From: Micropterix aruncella
Lineage: Eukaryota; Arthropoda; Insecta; Lepidoptera; Micropterigidae
NCBI GenBank assembly: GCA_944548615.1
Contig: OX155972.1
Span: forward strand, 7,287,294-7,351,293
Length of the DNA stretch: 64,000 bases
Direction: 5' to 3'
Shown in pieces: positions 23,131 through 36,690 of the stretch. Position numbers and translations under genes: made by a program. How positions within the stretch are numbered: the first letter of the stretch is position 1; every line of letters begins with the position of its first letter. The notes below the pieces were generated by a model. It was not told the DNA's origin. It saw only the letters and a program-made list of their open reading frames with translations, and searched no databases.

Positions 23131-23770
23131 ATTTCTGAGTGCGTGGTCCCACTCCAAACCAGAAATGCTGACTATACATATTATTACCTATGTAACTTAT
23201 TATGTAACATTCATACGTGCTTCGATTTAAGTAATAAAAAGGACATTTAGCAAAATTGTTAAACCCTTCCGGTTTGAACTAACCATTGTTGGTTAGACAA
23301 TTACACGTCCAAGATGGTCTCTAATCAATATTGGTTAGGGCGCTCCGCGCTGCGTAAAATGCGATTTATTACTCGAATTGCGATCCTATCCGCGTATAAA
23401 GTATGCGATATCGAATACGTCGAACGGTCGAACTCTAATCGACGACTGTTGGCCGATAAATTATGTTAAGCATTTTTATTATTTCTCATAAATTTTTATT
23501 GAAAAATATAGTATTTGAGTACATGACGACTATTATTATTGTTGACTATTTTGATATTTTGGAATTTGTTAGTTATATGCTGGTGACCCAGATTCATTGC
23601 TCGCGATTGTAGTTATCCAGCTTTTCAATGTGCCCTTTCTTATAGGTATATAACATCATTATTCTAACTTGCCGGAACTCTTAAATGAATCTCAAGCATA
23701 TCTGTACTTGCTTTCGCTTTTCATCTTATATGACGAAGACTATCTCAGTTGCTTGACATTATAAACATTA

Positions 23771-24015
23771 TAAACCGTATTTACCGCGTGACGTTTGTAG
23801 CAACCGACGATTCGGCGAAGTTGCAACGACTGCGACGTTGGTTTTGATATTTTGGTTTACTTGACTATTTTTATACTATAAATATTCTTATACTACCATA
23901 TACGTTTCGGCGAAAATTAAACTGCCGTAGTCTAGGGTATGTAGTATTGTCGATCACCATCTGCGGGTAGGTGGCAAACTGCTATAGTTGCGACGGGTGC
24001 GCGTAAATTTTGAAA
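23771..24015 (+). repeat. Dispersed repeat P, copy 1 (degraded)
   Basis: CGTGACGTTTGTAGCAACCG, then GATTCGGCGAAGTTGCAAC, and later GGTGGCAAACTGCT, match the better copy at 58868-59112 read on the other strand. Confidence 0.55.
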
Positions 24016-25879
<1,864 letters not shown>

Positions 25880-26200
25880 TATAGTTCTGCGCTAAGCCTC
25901 GTGCCATTTAAGAACGTTAACAAAATTTTGGCGCCAGGTTTGAGGTACTGCCCATCCAAGTGGGTGTATCTTTTACGCATCAGCGGGACGCACTCGCACA
26001 TAAGAAAAGTTTCCTATCCCCTTTTCCTCATTTTCGTGTTCCGGAGCTTGAGGTTGTACATGTGTTTGTTCAGGCCACAGTGCCCCGTGAGCGCCCTCAC
26101 CAGTATGCGTAGATTGTTCATATTTAGCGAAAATGCCTCTTTGAACCACTTACTCTTATCTAATGAAGTTGAAATATCACGTGTTGGTTGAGTTCCTATG
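25880..26200 (-). pseudogene. C-terminal fragment of an RNase H-type LINE
   Basis: Read on the minus strand, LRILVRALTGHCGLNKHMYN, then KMRKRG and after a stop ETFLMCECV, follow the (LTGHxxLNxHLxxLGL)-C-C-H-C pattern of the LINE C-terminus. The knuckle cysteines are partly lost. Confidence 0.6.
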
Positions 26201-26245
26201 ACAATGCATGTTATGGTAAGCATGACCTGATTATGCATCCAGGAT

Positions 26246-26494
26246 CGGTTCCCGACGAGGGTACTCCTCAACGGTCAACAGCACAGAAACGAAATTTTGC
26301 ATATGCATTCAATTAGGATAGCCCATTTTAAGTTTTATCATGGCATGGGTGCTGAACACAGGGTTGGCTCCCTGTGCTCGAGGGGACTCCTTAAAGGTTA
26401 ACAGCAGTCACGATATTTTGTATACGCATTCATTTATGATAGCCGTTCTAAGTTATACTATGACATGGCTGCTGCATGCAGGGTTGGCTCGGGA
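26246..26494. repeat. Tandem duplication of about 125 bp
   Basis: Two diverged units (about 26246-26372 and 26373-26494) share ACTCCT-AA-GGT-AACAGCA, then ATAGCC, CATGGC and CAGGGTTGGCTC. A single similar unit lies at 32260-32333. R650 copy E starts right at the end of the second unit. Confidence 0.65.
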
Positions 26495-26497
26495 CAA

Positions 26498-27138
26498 CTA
26501 GAGCTGTCGACTAGAACGGGCGAACCCGTAAACTCAAGAAGTTTTAACGAAATTTGATCGTTCTGTCTCCCGTGATGTGAGCGCAGAAGCTTTAGGACAA
26601 AACAGTTCACCGTCAAGTTCCGCCATATGCCCGTAAGAAGGCAACGCCTGTCGACACGGGCGACCTTACGGTCAGTTGCAACCAGATTACTTCAGTCTCC
26701 CTGCCGGTTACGTGTTCGAGGTCGCTTGCGCAGTGCTCTCCCTTACGTAGCGGTGAAACGGTTTATACCGAATCTATCGCGGACAACGGCATCCTTTGCC
26801 CGGCTATTCAACCGTGATCGGTTAACCGATTGTCGTTTCAAGAGCAGTCGCCGTAATGTCCGCAACCACCCCCGCTCTATAGGAAACAGTACTGCTTCCA
26901 GACTCCCCCGACAGTTAGTCAGAGTGCACAGTCGATTGGCTTACGCCGCACGGTGCGCAGACCGTCCAGGATCGCCAGAAGGTGGATTCCTAGGGGAAAC
27001 TAACCCTAAGGCCAGAGTCCTACCCAGGCTCGCATTTCATGCGTGGAGGCCGCCGGATGGGTGTTGAGCCGTGAGTATGACCAATCCTGAACAGAATGGA
27101 TCTTCGTGGCCAACTCAGCAAGGGCCCATTAGCTCCCA
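26498..27138 (+). mobile_element. R650 copy E
   Basis: Starts CTAGAGCTGTCGACTAGAAC and ends GGGCCCATTAGCTCCCA. The AACGA...TCGTT stem has a 7-nt loop here. Its right flank hosts copy F. Confidence 0.85.
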
Positions 27139-27151
27139 GATACAACAGACA

Positions 27152-27826
27152 TATTGAGTTGTCAACCACAACGGGCGAACCCGTCACCGCAGGACGTTTT
27201 AACGATTGTTCGTTCTATCGACCGTGCAGTGAGCGTAGAAGACTTGGGACATAATAATCCACCGTCAAGCTACGCCACAACCCGTTAGAGTCCAACGCCT
27301 TACCGCGAGTAGCCAGGTATGTTACCTGGCGGGCGGCACTCGCGCCCTAACTACCAATTTTGACCAGATTTCTCCGGTCTCTCGATTGGTTCCGAGTTCG
27401 AGGTCGCTTGCGCGGTCCTCTCCCTTACGAAGCGGTGAAACGGAGTGAACCGAATCTATCGCGGACCAAGGCGTCCTTTGCCCGACTCTGAACCGGGATC
27501 GGATGGCCAATGGTCATTTCAAGAGCAGTCGCCGTAAGGTAGACAACTACCCCCGCTCTATAGGAAACAATACAGTTCCCAGACTCCCCCGATCGTTAGT
27601 CGGAGAGCACAACCGATTGGCTTGCGCCGCTCGGTGCGCAGACCGTCCAGGAGCGCCAGAGGATTGATTCCCAGGGGAGACTGGTTGACCCAGTGTCCTA
27701 CCCAGGCTCCGCACCCCATGCGTGGAGGCCATCGGATGGGTGTTGACCCGTGAGTGTGACCGACCCTGAAACAGAATGGGTCTTCGTGGCCAACTCAGCA
27801 AGGGCCCATTAGCTCCCTAAAGACAG
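27152..27826 (+). mobile_element. R650 copy F, 10-bp target duplication
   Basis: ACAACAGACA lies at 27142-27151 and 27827-27836. It starts TATTGAGTTGTCAACCACAA and ends GGGCCCATTAGCTCCCTAA plus a few bases. It belongs to the same subfamily as J and K. Confidence 0.85.
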
Positions 27827-28129
27827 ACAACAGACAGTCAGATCTTATTGAATCCATTCGATTCAACTTGACTCAATCAGAAATAAATGTTTTAATAAAC
27901 AAAGATCATCTGGCAGACGCCGCAATTTGTAACATGCAGAGATAGGGGAGGATGGGATACTTGTACGTATGGGAGAATTAAACCAATCAGAATCATCTCA
28001 TGCTGGTTGTGAATGGACGCTAATTTGACTACCATTCAATATATCGTCATCTTGACGTATCTTACGCTTGTTATGCCTACGCTATCAATGCACTACCAGA
28101 GGTGACTATAAAATATGTGCTGTTTTGCA

Positions 28130-28390
28130 ACATTCAAGAGAAAAATGTCTGCTTTACACATTTCAGAAGGTATACTTTCTTTTACATATGCATAATATAC
28201 TCGTATTCCGCATGTGTTACTTTGCATATGTCCATTCGCTGCTGACGTACGGCGCTGAGTTACGGGGACGTGCAGCCGACAGGCAGAGAGCCTTCATAAT
28301 GCAGAAACGTGATGTCAGCACAATAGCGCGTGTGCCTATCAATAAGCCTGCAAGGCCTCTTTTTACACGACTGCCCGACAAAAAAGGAGT
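28130..28390 (+). pseudogene. LINE reverse transcriptase C-terminal fragment
   Basis: The frame YFAYVHSLLTYGAELRGRAA, then DRQRAFIMQKRDVSTIARVP and ARPLFT, is the thumb region of insect LINE reverse transcriptases. It ends at a stop near the start of repeat R3. Confidence 0.7.
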
Positions 28391-28394
28391 GTAG

Positions 28395-28795
28395 TATGTT
28401 TAGGGTTCATCTATGTATGTTTTCAGTTTCTTTATTCCACGATAAATTTTAAACGCTTGAACCAATTTAGAAGTGTATGATATCGTTAGAATCGCAATGT
28501 CAAGTGTCAAGAATACCTGCATTTGTCCAAAAATCAGGTAAGTAATTGTCTAAATGTCCAAATATATAAATGTCCAAATGTTAATGAATTAACATAAATA
28601 CGTCATGTCAACTGAAAGGTCTGATTAAGGACATTTCGGAAATATAGATGCATCTATATTGATAAATACATAAACCACAAATGTTTCTTAAAATAACCGT
28701 ACTAAAAATAATTATGAATACAATAGTTCACTTTCTGTAACGGCCGTTGGCTTTTTTAAATCTTTTTAATATATTTACTTGTTACAGAACAGCAT
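28395..28795 (+). repeat. Dispersed repeat R3, copy 2
   Basis: Matches 1855-2330 through GTTTCTTTATTCCACGATAA, TTAACATAAATACGTC, GAAAGGTCTGATTAAGGAC and TAGTTCACTTTCTGTAAC. The sequence just downstream (28795-28965) is unassigned. Confidence 0.55.
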
Positions 28796-28967
28796 GATGA
28801 TGCTGCCATCCATTTATATAATGAAAGTAGAGCTGTACGTTCGCAGAAATGTAGCCGATTGAGCCGAAGTGAATGGTATCCAACAAGACCAAGAAACGTG
28901 CTACTTTCGGTACTACGTGTAATAGAAAAATATTTGCCTAACGTTATGCATGACTTAAATACCCTAT

Positions 28968-29400
28968 AGCTGACCCGGCGCACTTCATACCGCCTAACAG
29001 TCAATGAATGTCGTGTTACAGATTAGCTGAACTATTAATTTAGGATTTTATGAAATTAATACAATGAATACAAAATAAATATTAAGTTCATTACTTTATT
29101 AAGATAATTACACAAAGAGAAATATAAAAGTACAAAAATTAAATATATCAATCGCGTGTCAGCAAGACATGATTGATTTAATTTATTTACATATTGTGCA
29201 GCATGGGATGCATTCGGTTTAATTCTCTTCATTGAAGCACCTTGTGATGTATGATATTTTTTGTTTCTTTTATCAGGCGCAAGAACAAATAAAGCGGATG
29301 ATTTGCCGACACGTGAACATGCCACGTACAACTGACTAGTAGAAAAACACGGATTTATATTTTGTATGGGAGAATGTTTCTTTTTTATTTTAATTTTTCG
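28968..29400 (-). pseudogene. Helitron helicase C-terminus at a Helitron 3' end
   Basis: On the minus strand the frame reads SQLYVACSRVGKSSALFVLA, then PDKRNKKYH. This is the last conserved motif of the Pif1-type helicase domain in Helitron RepHel proteins. It is followed by non-coding sequence ending in GGCGCACTTCA...GGTCAGCTA, a Helitron-like 3' end with a degenerate CTAG. Only the last 90 residues or so remain. Confidence 0.65.
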
Positions 29401-29803
29401 TCAATTTTCCAATTTTTGATTTTAATAGTTAATCTGCTATTCGGGACGGAGACAAATACTACAAATCAAAAACCATGAAAATCGGTCCATCCGTTCTCGA
29501 GTTATAAGTGTTATAAGGGTTTTAAATTGATTGACTTTGATTATAAATTATCGAGCCATTTATATTATAGGGTAAGTGTAGCGACCCTTGATCCATGCAG
29601 AAATGGGAGATTTGAACCATGGTACAAGCCTGTGTTTTACCTATTGCCTGCCCTACCAATTTTAACACCTATAACTTAGCAATGCTTGTGAACGTATGCT
29701 TCTTTCGCTACTATTCTGTGTTTGATATTTATTGCGTTTAATTGCGTTTGATATTTATTACCTTTTTAAGGACTTCATTTTCTTCCATTAATTATATAGG
29801 GTA

Positions 29804-30660
29804 CTAGCTGACCCGTGCCCACTTCGTTGGGCGGTAAACATTTTTACTTGTGATGAAATTATAAGTATGGTACGGTTAGTACTGTGTGCAATGATTTATT
29901 TCCTGACTGCCAAAAGGAGGGTTATATTTTTACTGCAAGTGTATGTATGTATTTGCATGCCGATTTGGCTATATTTTCGGGTTTCTAATGAGTGAATGAA
30001 TTATGAATAGATTATGTCTATTTTAATTGTTCAAAACTTCTCTGTATACTATATTAGATGTAATGTTATTATTTGGTACCATTCTTTCAGAAGTTCCAAC
30101 CCGAGATACGGTCGCGGTTCCATACTTATGTCGTATTATCACTTTAACCATTTATGCAGTAAAAGGAAAATTATATGCAGTAAAAGGGAAAAGTATTTTG
30201 TTTTAAATACTTAAGACGATAAATTTATTTATTTTTATAAGAATTCATAATTGTTGATAATATGACCAATAAATATGACCTAACGATTTAAATTATTTTT
30301 TTTAATATGAAAAACTACTTTTTGTGACTTAAATATAAAAGTTAGACATATGCTGCCGCTAACTTTTTTGTAGGCATTATCAAGCTCTACAACTTTTCTC
30401 TAAAACTCAATCATATATCTCTCATCGTAAAGGCAGCGTTCGTAAGAAACGTTTTCATTCGACCGTTTTTTCTCCGACTTACTTTGCAAATCTGACTACT
30501 ACGAAAAAGTCTTTTCATTTTTCGTATTAATATATAGCATATGACACTCACAAATAACGTGGCTTTCTATTGGTAAAAGAATTTTCAAAATCGGATTAGT
30601 AGATCCAGAGATTACTCCTACAACCTCACAAACTTTACATCTTTATAATATTAGTGTAGA
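29804..30660 (-). mobile_element. Non-autonomous Helitron, copy 2
   Basis: On the minus strand it runs A|TCTACACTAATATTATAAAG to GGGTCAGCTAG|T. It has the GCCCA...TGGGC hairpin just before the end. It is 857 bp, about 120 bp longer than copy 1 and inverted relative to it. Confidence 0.85.
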
Positions 30661-30971
30661 TTATTATATTGCTCAATTCCGTACAGCCTTTTGGCATCTA
30701 GGATTTTAGTAAGTAACGCAACGTGTAGATGGCGCTCATAGTTCAAAATATTGATTATTTTCTAATATTTTCAAAATGGATGCTTTCGTGGTATAGCAGC
30801 ATGGCGGCGCACTATAGTGGCGCTCTAAACATTACATTACAGTATCCTCTATAGATACTGTATACAGTATCCTGTATACAGTATCTCGAAATAAAATAAT
30901 AATAAAATAGCAAACGAATTTAAAACCATATCTTCTTCTTCTATCACTTTCCCAGCCTACCAACGGACCAA

Positions 30972-31580
30972 CTAGAGCTGTCAACTACAAAGGGCGTACC
31001 CGTCAACTCAGGAAGTTGTTACGATATTAGATCGTTCTGTCTCCCGTGAGGTGAGCGTAGAAGATTTGGGACGAAAACAGTCCAACCGTCTAGTTACGCT
31101 ACTCGCCCGTAAGAAGCCAGCGCCTTACCGCGAGATAACCAGTTGCAACCAGATTACTCCGGTCTCCTGACCGGTTACAGGATCGAGGTCGCTTGCGCGG
31201 TCCTCTCCCTACCGAATCTATCGCGGTCCACGGTATCCTTTTCACGGCTCTTCACCCTGTATCGGGTAGCCGATTGGTCGGTTTCAAGAGCAATTGCGGT
31301 AAAATAAACAAATACCCCCCGCTCTATAGGAGACAGTACTGTTTCCAGACTCCCTCGGCTCTCGGTCAGAATGCACAATCGACTGACTGACACCGCACGG
31401 TGCGCAAACCGTCCAGGAGCGCCCAAAAGTTGACTCCTAAGGGAAACCGGCCCGCAGGCCAGAGTTCTACCTTGGCTCGCACTTCTGCGTGGAGGCCGCC
31501 GGATGGGTGTTGACGCGTAAGTTTAACCGACCTTGAACACATGGGTTTCAGTGGCCAAACTGCAACAGGGCTCATAGGGA
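30972..31580 (+). mobile_element. R650 copy G
   Basis: Starts CTAGAGCTGTCAACTACAAA and ends near CAACAGGGCTCATAGGGA, with internal deletions. The AACGAT-like hairpin is CGAT(ATTAG)ATCG here. No clear target duplication. It is closest to copy H. Confidence 0.8.
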
Positions 31581-32408
31581 AAGTATCGTAAACGCTGATT
31601 ATACTAAATTTATAGCGAGAAGCGAGCCAACGCGTGGCTTTTCTCACCACCGATCCCACGCCAATCGAAATCGAGTGATCTGCGTGGCGTCATCTCGCGC
31701 GGCGACACGCGGGCCATGTCTAATATAATAATTTTCATACTAAATATATGAAACCGAGTTCAATCCCAAGCGTTGCAACACGCGGCGTGGCCCTAATATA
31801 ATTGTGGCTTTTTGGTGCAAGTGAATGTCTGAATTAATTGCAATTGCAGCGAAGTGCTTGTCTTTACTGTCTGTCTTGTCTGTACTTTAAACACTGATAT
31901 AGCAAATAGGTTGACCTAATATTCAAAGTTAAATTAAAATTAAGCGTCGAACAAGAAGTGGTTTAAATATCCCATTCTTCCCTATCTATGCAGCTACGCT
32001 AAGAAACCCACCTATTTAATATCTTAAATGCTTCAATCGAATGTGTTATAATTATTTGATATTGCGTGTACTGAGTGGGATGCTTTGAAGATATTATAAT
32101 TGAAAATAGTAATTGAATGCTGAATTAGATATGTAGATAAACCTACAATCTTCAATTCAATTATTAATTCAATTATATGCTTTGTCCTGTTTAGTTTCCC
32201 GAATCATTAAAATATACCTTTAAACTATTTGAAACAATTCTCATTAAAAACTACACTCGGGAGCAATGAATCCGGGTCAGCCCGTTTTAAGTTTCACTAT
32301 GACATAGCTGCTGCACCCAAGGTTGGCTCGGGACAGAGCATTTTAATAAAAGCATGTTTATAAAAATGTATTTTTACTACTAACTTATTTGAAGTCTGTT
32401 AATAACAG
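31581..32408. other. Intergenic with one repeat unit
   Basis: Mostly unassigned. The stretch 32260-32333 (CTATGACATAGCTGCTGCAC, GGTTGGCTCGGGACA) is a single unit of the tandem repeat seen at 26246-26494. Confidence 0.4.
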
Positions 32409-32527
32409 TAATATGGGTTTGCGACAGTTTATGAACGGCGCGTTAGAAGCTATAGCCCAAAAACCGCGAAATTTTGGCTCTTTTCGTTTTTTATTTGAAA
32501 ATTCTCAACGGTAAATCCAATTTATAA

Positions 32528-33230
32528 TCCAAGCGTCCCTGCGAACTGGTCTTAAGATGGACATGGACAAGACAAAGGTTATGGCGAAAGCCGATCTCAC
32601 ACCGAAACCCATTTCATTGAATGGACAACCGCTGGAGCAGGTGCAGGAGTACACATACCTAGAACAGGTGATAAAGCTCGGCTGGGACTCGATTATGGCA
32701 GAGATAAAGCGAAGAAAACAATTGGGATGGGCAGCCTTCAGGAAGCTGAGCTTCGTGCTGAAGTCCAGAATTCCCCAATCGCACAAGACAAAGGTGTATA
32801 ATCAGTGCGTGTTACCGACTTGTGAGACATGGACACTGACTACTGGGATGATTCACGAGCTTAAGGTGGTGCATCGTAACATGGAGCGAGTCATGCTCGG
32901 CATATCGTTGCGCGATCGAGTCCGAAACGAGCTCATCAGACAGCGCACGAAGGTGGTCGACGTGGGTCAAAGAGTGGCCAAGCTGAAATGGGCTTTGGCC
33001 GGCCACGTGACCCGACGACACGACAAACGGTGGAGCAAGCGCGTTTTGGAGTGGAGACCCCGGCTAGGCAGAAGAAGTGTGGGCAGACCACCGGTCCGAT
33101 GGTCCGATGACATCAAGGAGACAGCTGGACCTGTCTGGATGAGGGAAACGGACAACCGATCCGGATGGAGAGGGATTGGAGAGGCGTATGCCCAACGGTG
33201 AGCGAATGCGCGCTGATGAAGAAGAAGAAG
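32528..33230 (+). mobile_element. 5'-truncated RTE-type LINE with 15-bp target duplication
   Basis: AAATCCAATTTATAA flanks it at 32513-32527 and 33231-33245. The element ends in (GAA)n. It contains only the C-terminal part of the RTE polyprotein, as expected for abortive target-primed reverse transcription. Confidence 0.9.
32534..33201 (+). pseudogene. RTE-clade reverse transcriptase C-terminus
   Basis: The open frame starts inside the element (ASLRTGLKMDMDKTKVMA) and runs without stops to GEAYAQR. It has the RTE landmarks QEYTYLEQVI, CVLPTCETWTLTT, MERVMLGISLRDRVRNELIR, KLKWALAGHVTRR and GRRSVGRPPVRWSDDIK. The endonuclease and catalytic palm are absent, so it cannot act alone. The intact frame suggests a fairly recent insertion. 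Confidence 0.85.
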
Positions 33231-33420
33231 AAATCCAATTTATAAATGTCAATATCAATTTTGTTAATATACATCGAATGTGCTAACTAGACGTTGAATT
33301 CGGCAAATTTTACCATTTTGACTCAAAAGTGTTTTAAACTCATTTGTGACTCAAAAACGGCTATTCTAAATGATAAAATACTTATGGCAACGGTAAAATT
33401 TTCCTATCTTTGACTGATGA

Positions 33421-34217
33421 ATATAATTTTCCTATCCTATCCAGCATACTTCTCATTACGTAAGCCTCAATTTCTATAATAAATTACCAGAAAACATAAA
33501 AAATATTCAAAATTATGACAAATTCAGGAAAGAGACGAAAAAATATTTAATTGGGAAATGCTTATATGTCCTTAAAGAATTTTAATATATATGTATATAA
33601 TAGATTATATTACCTGTAAGACAATATATTCTATTTGTGTTACATATAGTCTTATTTGTAATTTGTATATTCTTTTTCTTAATTGTTAAATAAATTTTCT
33701 GACTCTTATTTCATTACCTTATTTCATTATTTTGGTTATTTTTACCTAATTTGATTATTTAAATTTGAATATTTTTAGATTATTTTTTTATTATTATAAT
33801 TTTTTGATTGATTTTATATTTGTAATTTAAAATGTTGATTTTTATGTTTTGATAATTTTATTTGTATTGTTTTTAATGTTAGTTTGATCCTTATTAAATG
33901 TAGTTTATGAAGAACTCTTTGGATGCTTTTTATTTTTCTAGTTTTTATATATTTTTGTTGTTCAATTGCTGATTCTCTATGATTTTCTATGATTCTCGCT
34001 GATTTCTCATTACTTCTGTTTTTTTTATTTATCGAATTTTTATATATTTGTTATTGAATTTCTGAATTTCTATGTTTTTTTTCAATAGTTATTTTTTTAT
34101 AGACATTTTTTTATAATTTTATTTGTAATTGGAAACGTAAATTTATTTGTACAAATACTATTAGATATGTAATTTCTATACCCAGATCGGGTTTTTGAAA
34201 ATAAATTCTTACTTCTT
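33421..34217 (+). mobile_element. 5'-truncated LINE 3' end with 8-bp target duplication
   Basis: ACTGATGA lies at 33413-33420 and 34218-34225. The coding scrap KLPENIKNIQNYDKFRKETK and KYLIGKCLYVLKEF (to about 33583) is followed by a long T-rich 3' UTR ending ACCCAGATCGGGTTTTTG, then AAATAAATTCTTACTTCTT. A second copy of this 3' UTR is at 44224-44590. Confidence 0.8.
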
Positions 34218-34445
34218 ACTGATGATTACGGCCATATCGCTGAAACAAATTTAATTTTTGAGGACTTCATTGGATGCGGAATTTTATGTACTGCAATTTT
34301 TAGTTATACAATATTCAGATGGGAAGAACTGTTCAAAATTTATAAGCAAAATACCGAAAAAAGTGCCACTACTTTTTATTTTTTTTTTTGCCATAACGTC
34401 TAACGCTCCACTCATAAACCGTAGCAAATTGACATTACTATTATT

Positions 34446-35055
34446 TGGAAAGCCTAAAGAGAAATAAAATCATTTCCAGCTTTATCGGAATTAGTTTACG
34501 GCACGGCCCTTTTTTGTCATTTCCTCATGCTTTCCTCGTGCTTTCTTGCATTTTCTCATGCTTTCTTTGCACGTACTGAGCAGTTTCCTCACCAATGGAA
34601 AATATTGATTAGCCATTGAAGCATTATATATAGTAAGGGAAGATTATATAACAATTACTTCAACAAAAGTCAAGTTTGGTGAGTCTAATGAATTGACCAC
34701 GTCTGTAGTTGCATACGATAGAAACATTTCAATTTTCATTAATTTTCCGCCAGTAACTACGAAAATGTTAGTTTAAATGAAGCGTTAATATTAAAATGGA
34801 AATTTCCGGAATTTTCCGCAGTGCCACAGGACGTGGCGTTGGTGGAACGGCTAGGTGTCAAACTGTCTACAATGCTTCGCTGGCTGACGGGCAAAATTCA
34901 GTTTCGCGCCGGCCGCTGTCATGTTTATGTTTTGAATATACTTTAATATTGAATCATAAAATACCAATTGCAAAGTACGAAATATACAAATATGCGAGAT
35001 TCATTAGTAACTGTTATCCACCGAGTCATAGTTTGTCAACGTTGATTATTTAGAA
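34446..35055. other. Intergenic, no gene recognised
   Basis: It contains CTTTCCTCGTGCTTTCTTGC-type short repeats (34525-34575). No supported coding region. Confidence 0.4.
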
Positions 35056-35059
35056 TTGT

Positions 35060-35831
35060 CCTGCAATTATTTTAAGTTTATTAGCAATGTAACGATCCTT
35101 GCGTATCGATCCTTGAGGTCCTCAAGCAACCACTTATTTAAAGAGTTCCAAGTACTAGACATACCCCAATTATATGTGAAAGTATCAACAATATTTTATT
35201 ACACCCACACAGAGCGGCATATGATTAAATCTCACACTACCAGAACAAGCGCAGTTACAGCCATGCAACGTGATGTCCCCCTTAAGAAAACTAAATTTGC
35301 CCAACGACATTTTTCTTTTCTAGCTGTCCGACTACACAATAGAATAAATTCGGAATTAAAAGTGAAGTTAGATACCATACGAGGAAGAAAAATTATGACG
35401 GAATGGTTGACTGAGCTAGGAAGGAACGAAAAGGAGAAATTAGTTAATTATAGTGCTGTATAAGAATACCTAACTACATAAAACATATGTACCTATATGT
35501 TTACACATAAACATATCTATACATAAACATATGTATAGATTATATGTATAAATGTATTATATGTATATTATATGTGTATATATGTGTAGATATGATTATT
35601 TAATATTATTATATATATTATGTCACTAAAATAGACTAAGAATATGTAATACCTGTGTATATAGAGCTACCACATAAAACAATGCTACATTAAGTTACAC
35701 TTAACAACTAAAAAAAAAAAAGGAAAAAAGAATACATAAAAGTCTACCTTAGTACGGGCATCACTCCAGCAAGGTAGATTTAATCTAGTGTTTTAAATGT
35801 GTGTGAAATATTAATAAATAAATAAATAAAT
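35060..35831 (+). pseudogene. LINE C-terminus and 3' UTR ending in (AAAT)n
   Basis: The frame SSNHLFKEFQVLDIPQLYVK, then STIFYYTHTERHMIKSHTTR and AVRLHNRINSELK, is a LINE tail (LFKxxxILxxPxLYIxxxxxF...HxTR...LYNxLP). It stops at 35461. The AT-rich 3' UTR contains TATGTATA repeats and ends in (AAAT)n at 35815-35831. The 5' part is missing. Confidence 0.7.
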
Positions 35832-35853
35832 GCTTGATCGTCTAGAGAGCCCC
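35832..35853. mobile_element. Terminal scrap of the fold-back MITE
   Basis: GCTTGATCGTCTAGAGAGCC matches the inverted end of the MITE at 5411-5726, joined directly to the LINE tail. Confidence 0.6.
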
Positions 35854-36439
35854 TTAGTTTCTGAGATATTTAGTTGCTTATTTAGTATTGAGATGTTAGT
35901 TTATTTAGTACTGAGATGTTGGTTATATGTTGATGACCGGATTCATTGTTCCCGAGTGTTTTATCATATTTAAATAGTACATAACTGCAGGTGGCATCGG
36001 CCACGGATTTTCAGTAAAAACTTGTCGAAGCCATGCACCGCATTCGAGTAAAAGTTTCAGCAACCGGCGACAGGTTTATTAAGCAATTTCAGGTTGGCGA
36101 ACGACTAGTCCGGGAGCTAGTGAGAATTTTTATTTCTAATTCATGATTCAAATAATATGGTCTGTAGCCATACTAGCTGAAACCCGTCGAAATCGTCGTT
36201 CACTTTATTGAACGTGATTTTTCAAAAGTAAACGGAAACATACTTACTATTTATGAACAAATAATATTTGTTTGGATTCAAACTGTTACGTTACGGTGCC
36301 ATGCTCATTTGATTTACGATGAGGAATGTCACCAAGGTCTCGGAGAAATTGTACAGGAACAATTGAAGAGCCACCCGGATCTGACATGAATATTATAATT
36401 GTTTAGTCCGTAGCATACTTGAATAAAACTCGGTCATCT
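35854..36439. other. Intergenic, no gene recognised
   Basis: Nothing supported. Confidence 0.4.
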
Positions 36440-36690
36440 GGTTTACAAGTGAAAACAAATAAATTCAGATGGTAGAGCGTATTCAAAGAAAAATGTTAAG
36501 ATATATATTACAGAAAACACAATATTTATCCATACTTATTTCCGTCCGATTTTGTGCTAGGAATGGTAGGATACAATAGTCTTGAAACGCGTCGATATAT
36601 TTCACTAATTATATTTTTGCATATAAATTAATTCAAGGAACTATTTATTTGCAGATTACAAACGGAGCTGCCATGGAATTCACCGACCGA
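36440..36690 (+). pseudogene. LINE reverse transcriptase tail fragment
   Basis: The frame VERIQRKMLRYILQKTQYLS, then in other frames SLETRRYISLIIF and YKLIQGTIYLQ, follows the (ERIQRRFLRYI...LGLxxLETRRxxxxLxxxYKLINGxID) pattern of LINE tails. Several frame changes. Confidence 0.5.

Larger units (their letters stand above)
32409..34445. repeat. Inverted pair of P2 repeats, each arm split by a LINE
   Basis: The left arm (32409-32527, 33246-33340) is P2 in plus orientation; the right arm (33362-33420, 34218-34445) is P2 inverted. Shared words include AATTTTACCATTTTG against CGGTAAAATTTTCC, and GGCCATA...AACG-like motifs. Each arm contains one 5'-truncated LINE with its own target duplication. 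Confidence 0.6.

Noticed and set aside
27600..27690. B-box-like GGTTTGATTCC and A-box-like TGGCTTRMGCC in R650, suggesting a tRNA-derived SINE head
   Set aside because: The spacing is close to tRNA, but they lie about 450 bp inside the element read in that direction, and no cloverleaf forms.
28795..28965. Possible exon after TTGTTACAG (frame with LYNESRAVRSQKCSRLSRSE)
   Set aside because: Only one splice-like site, no partner exon and no family recognised; it lies between transposon remnants.
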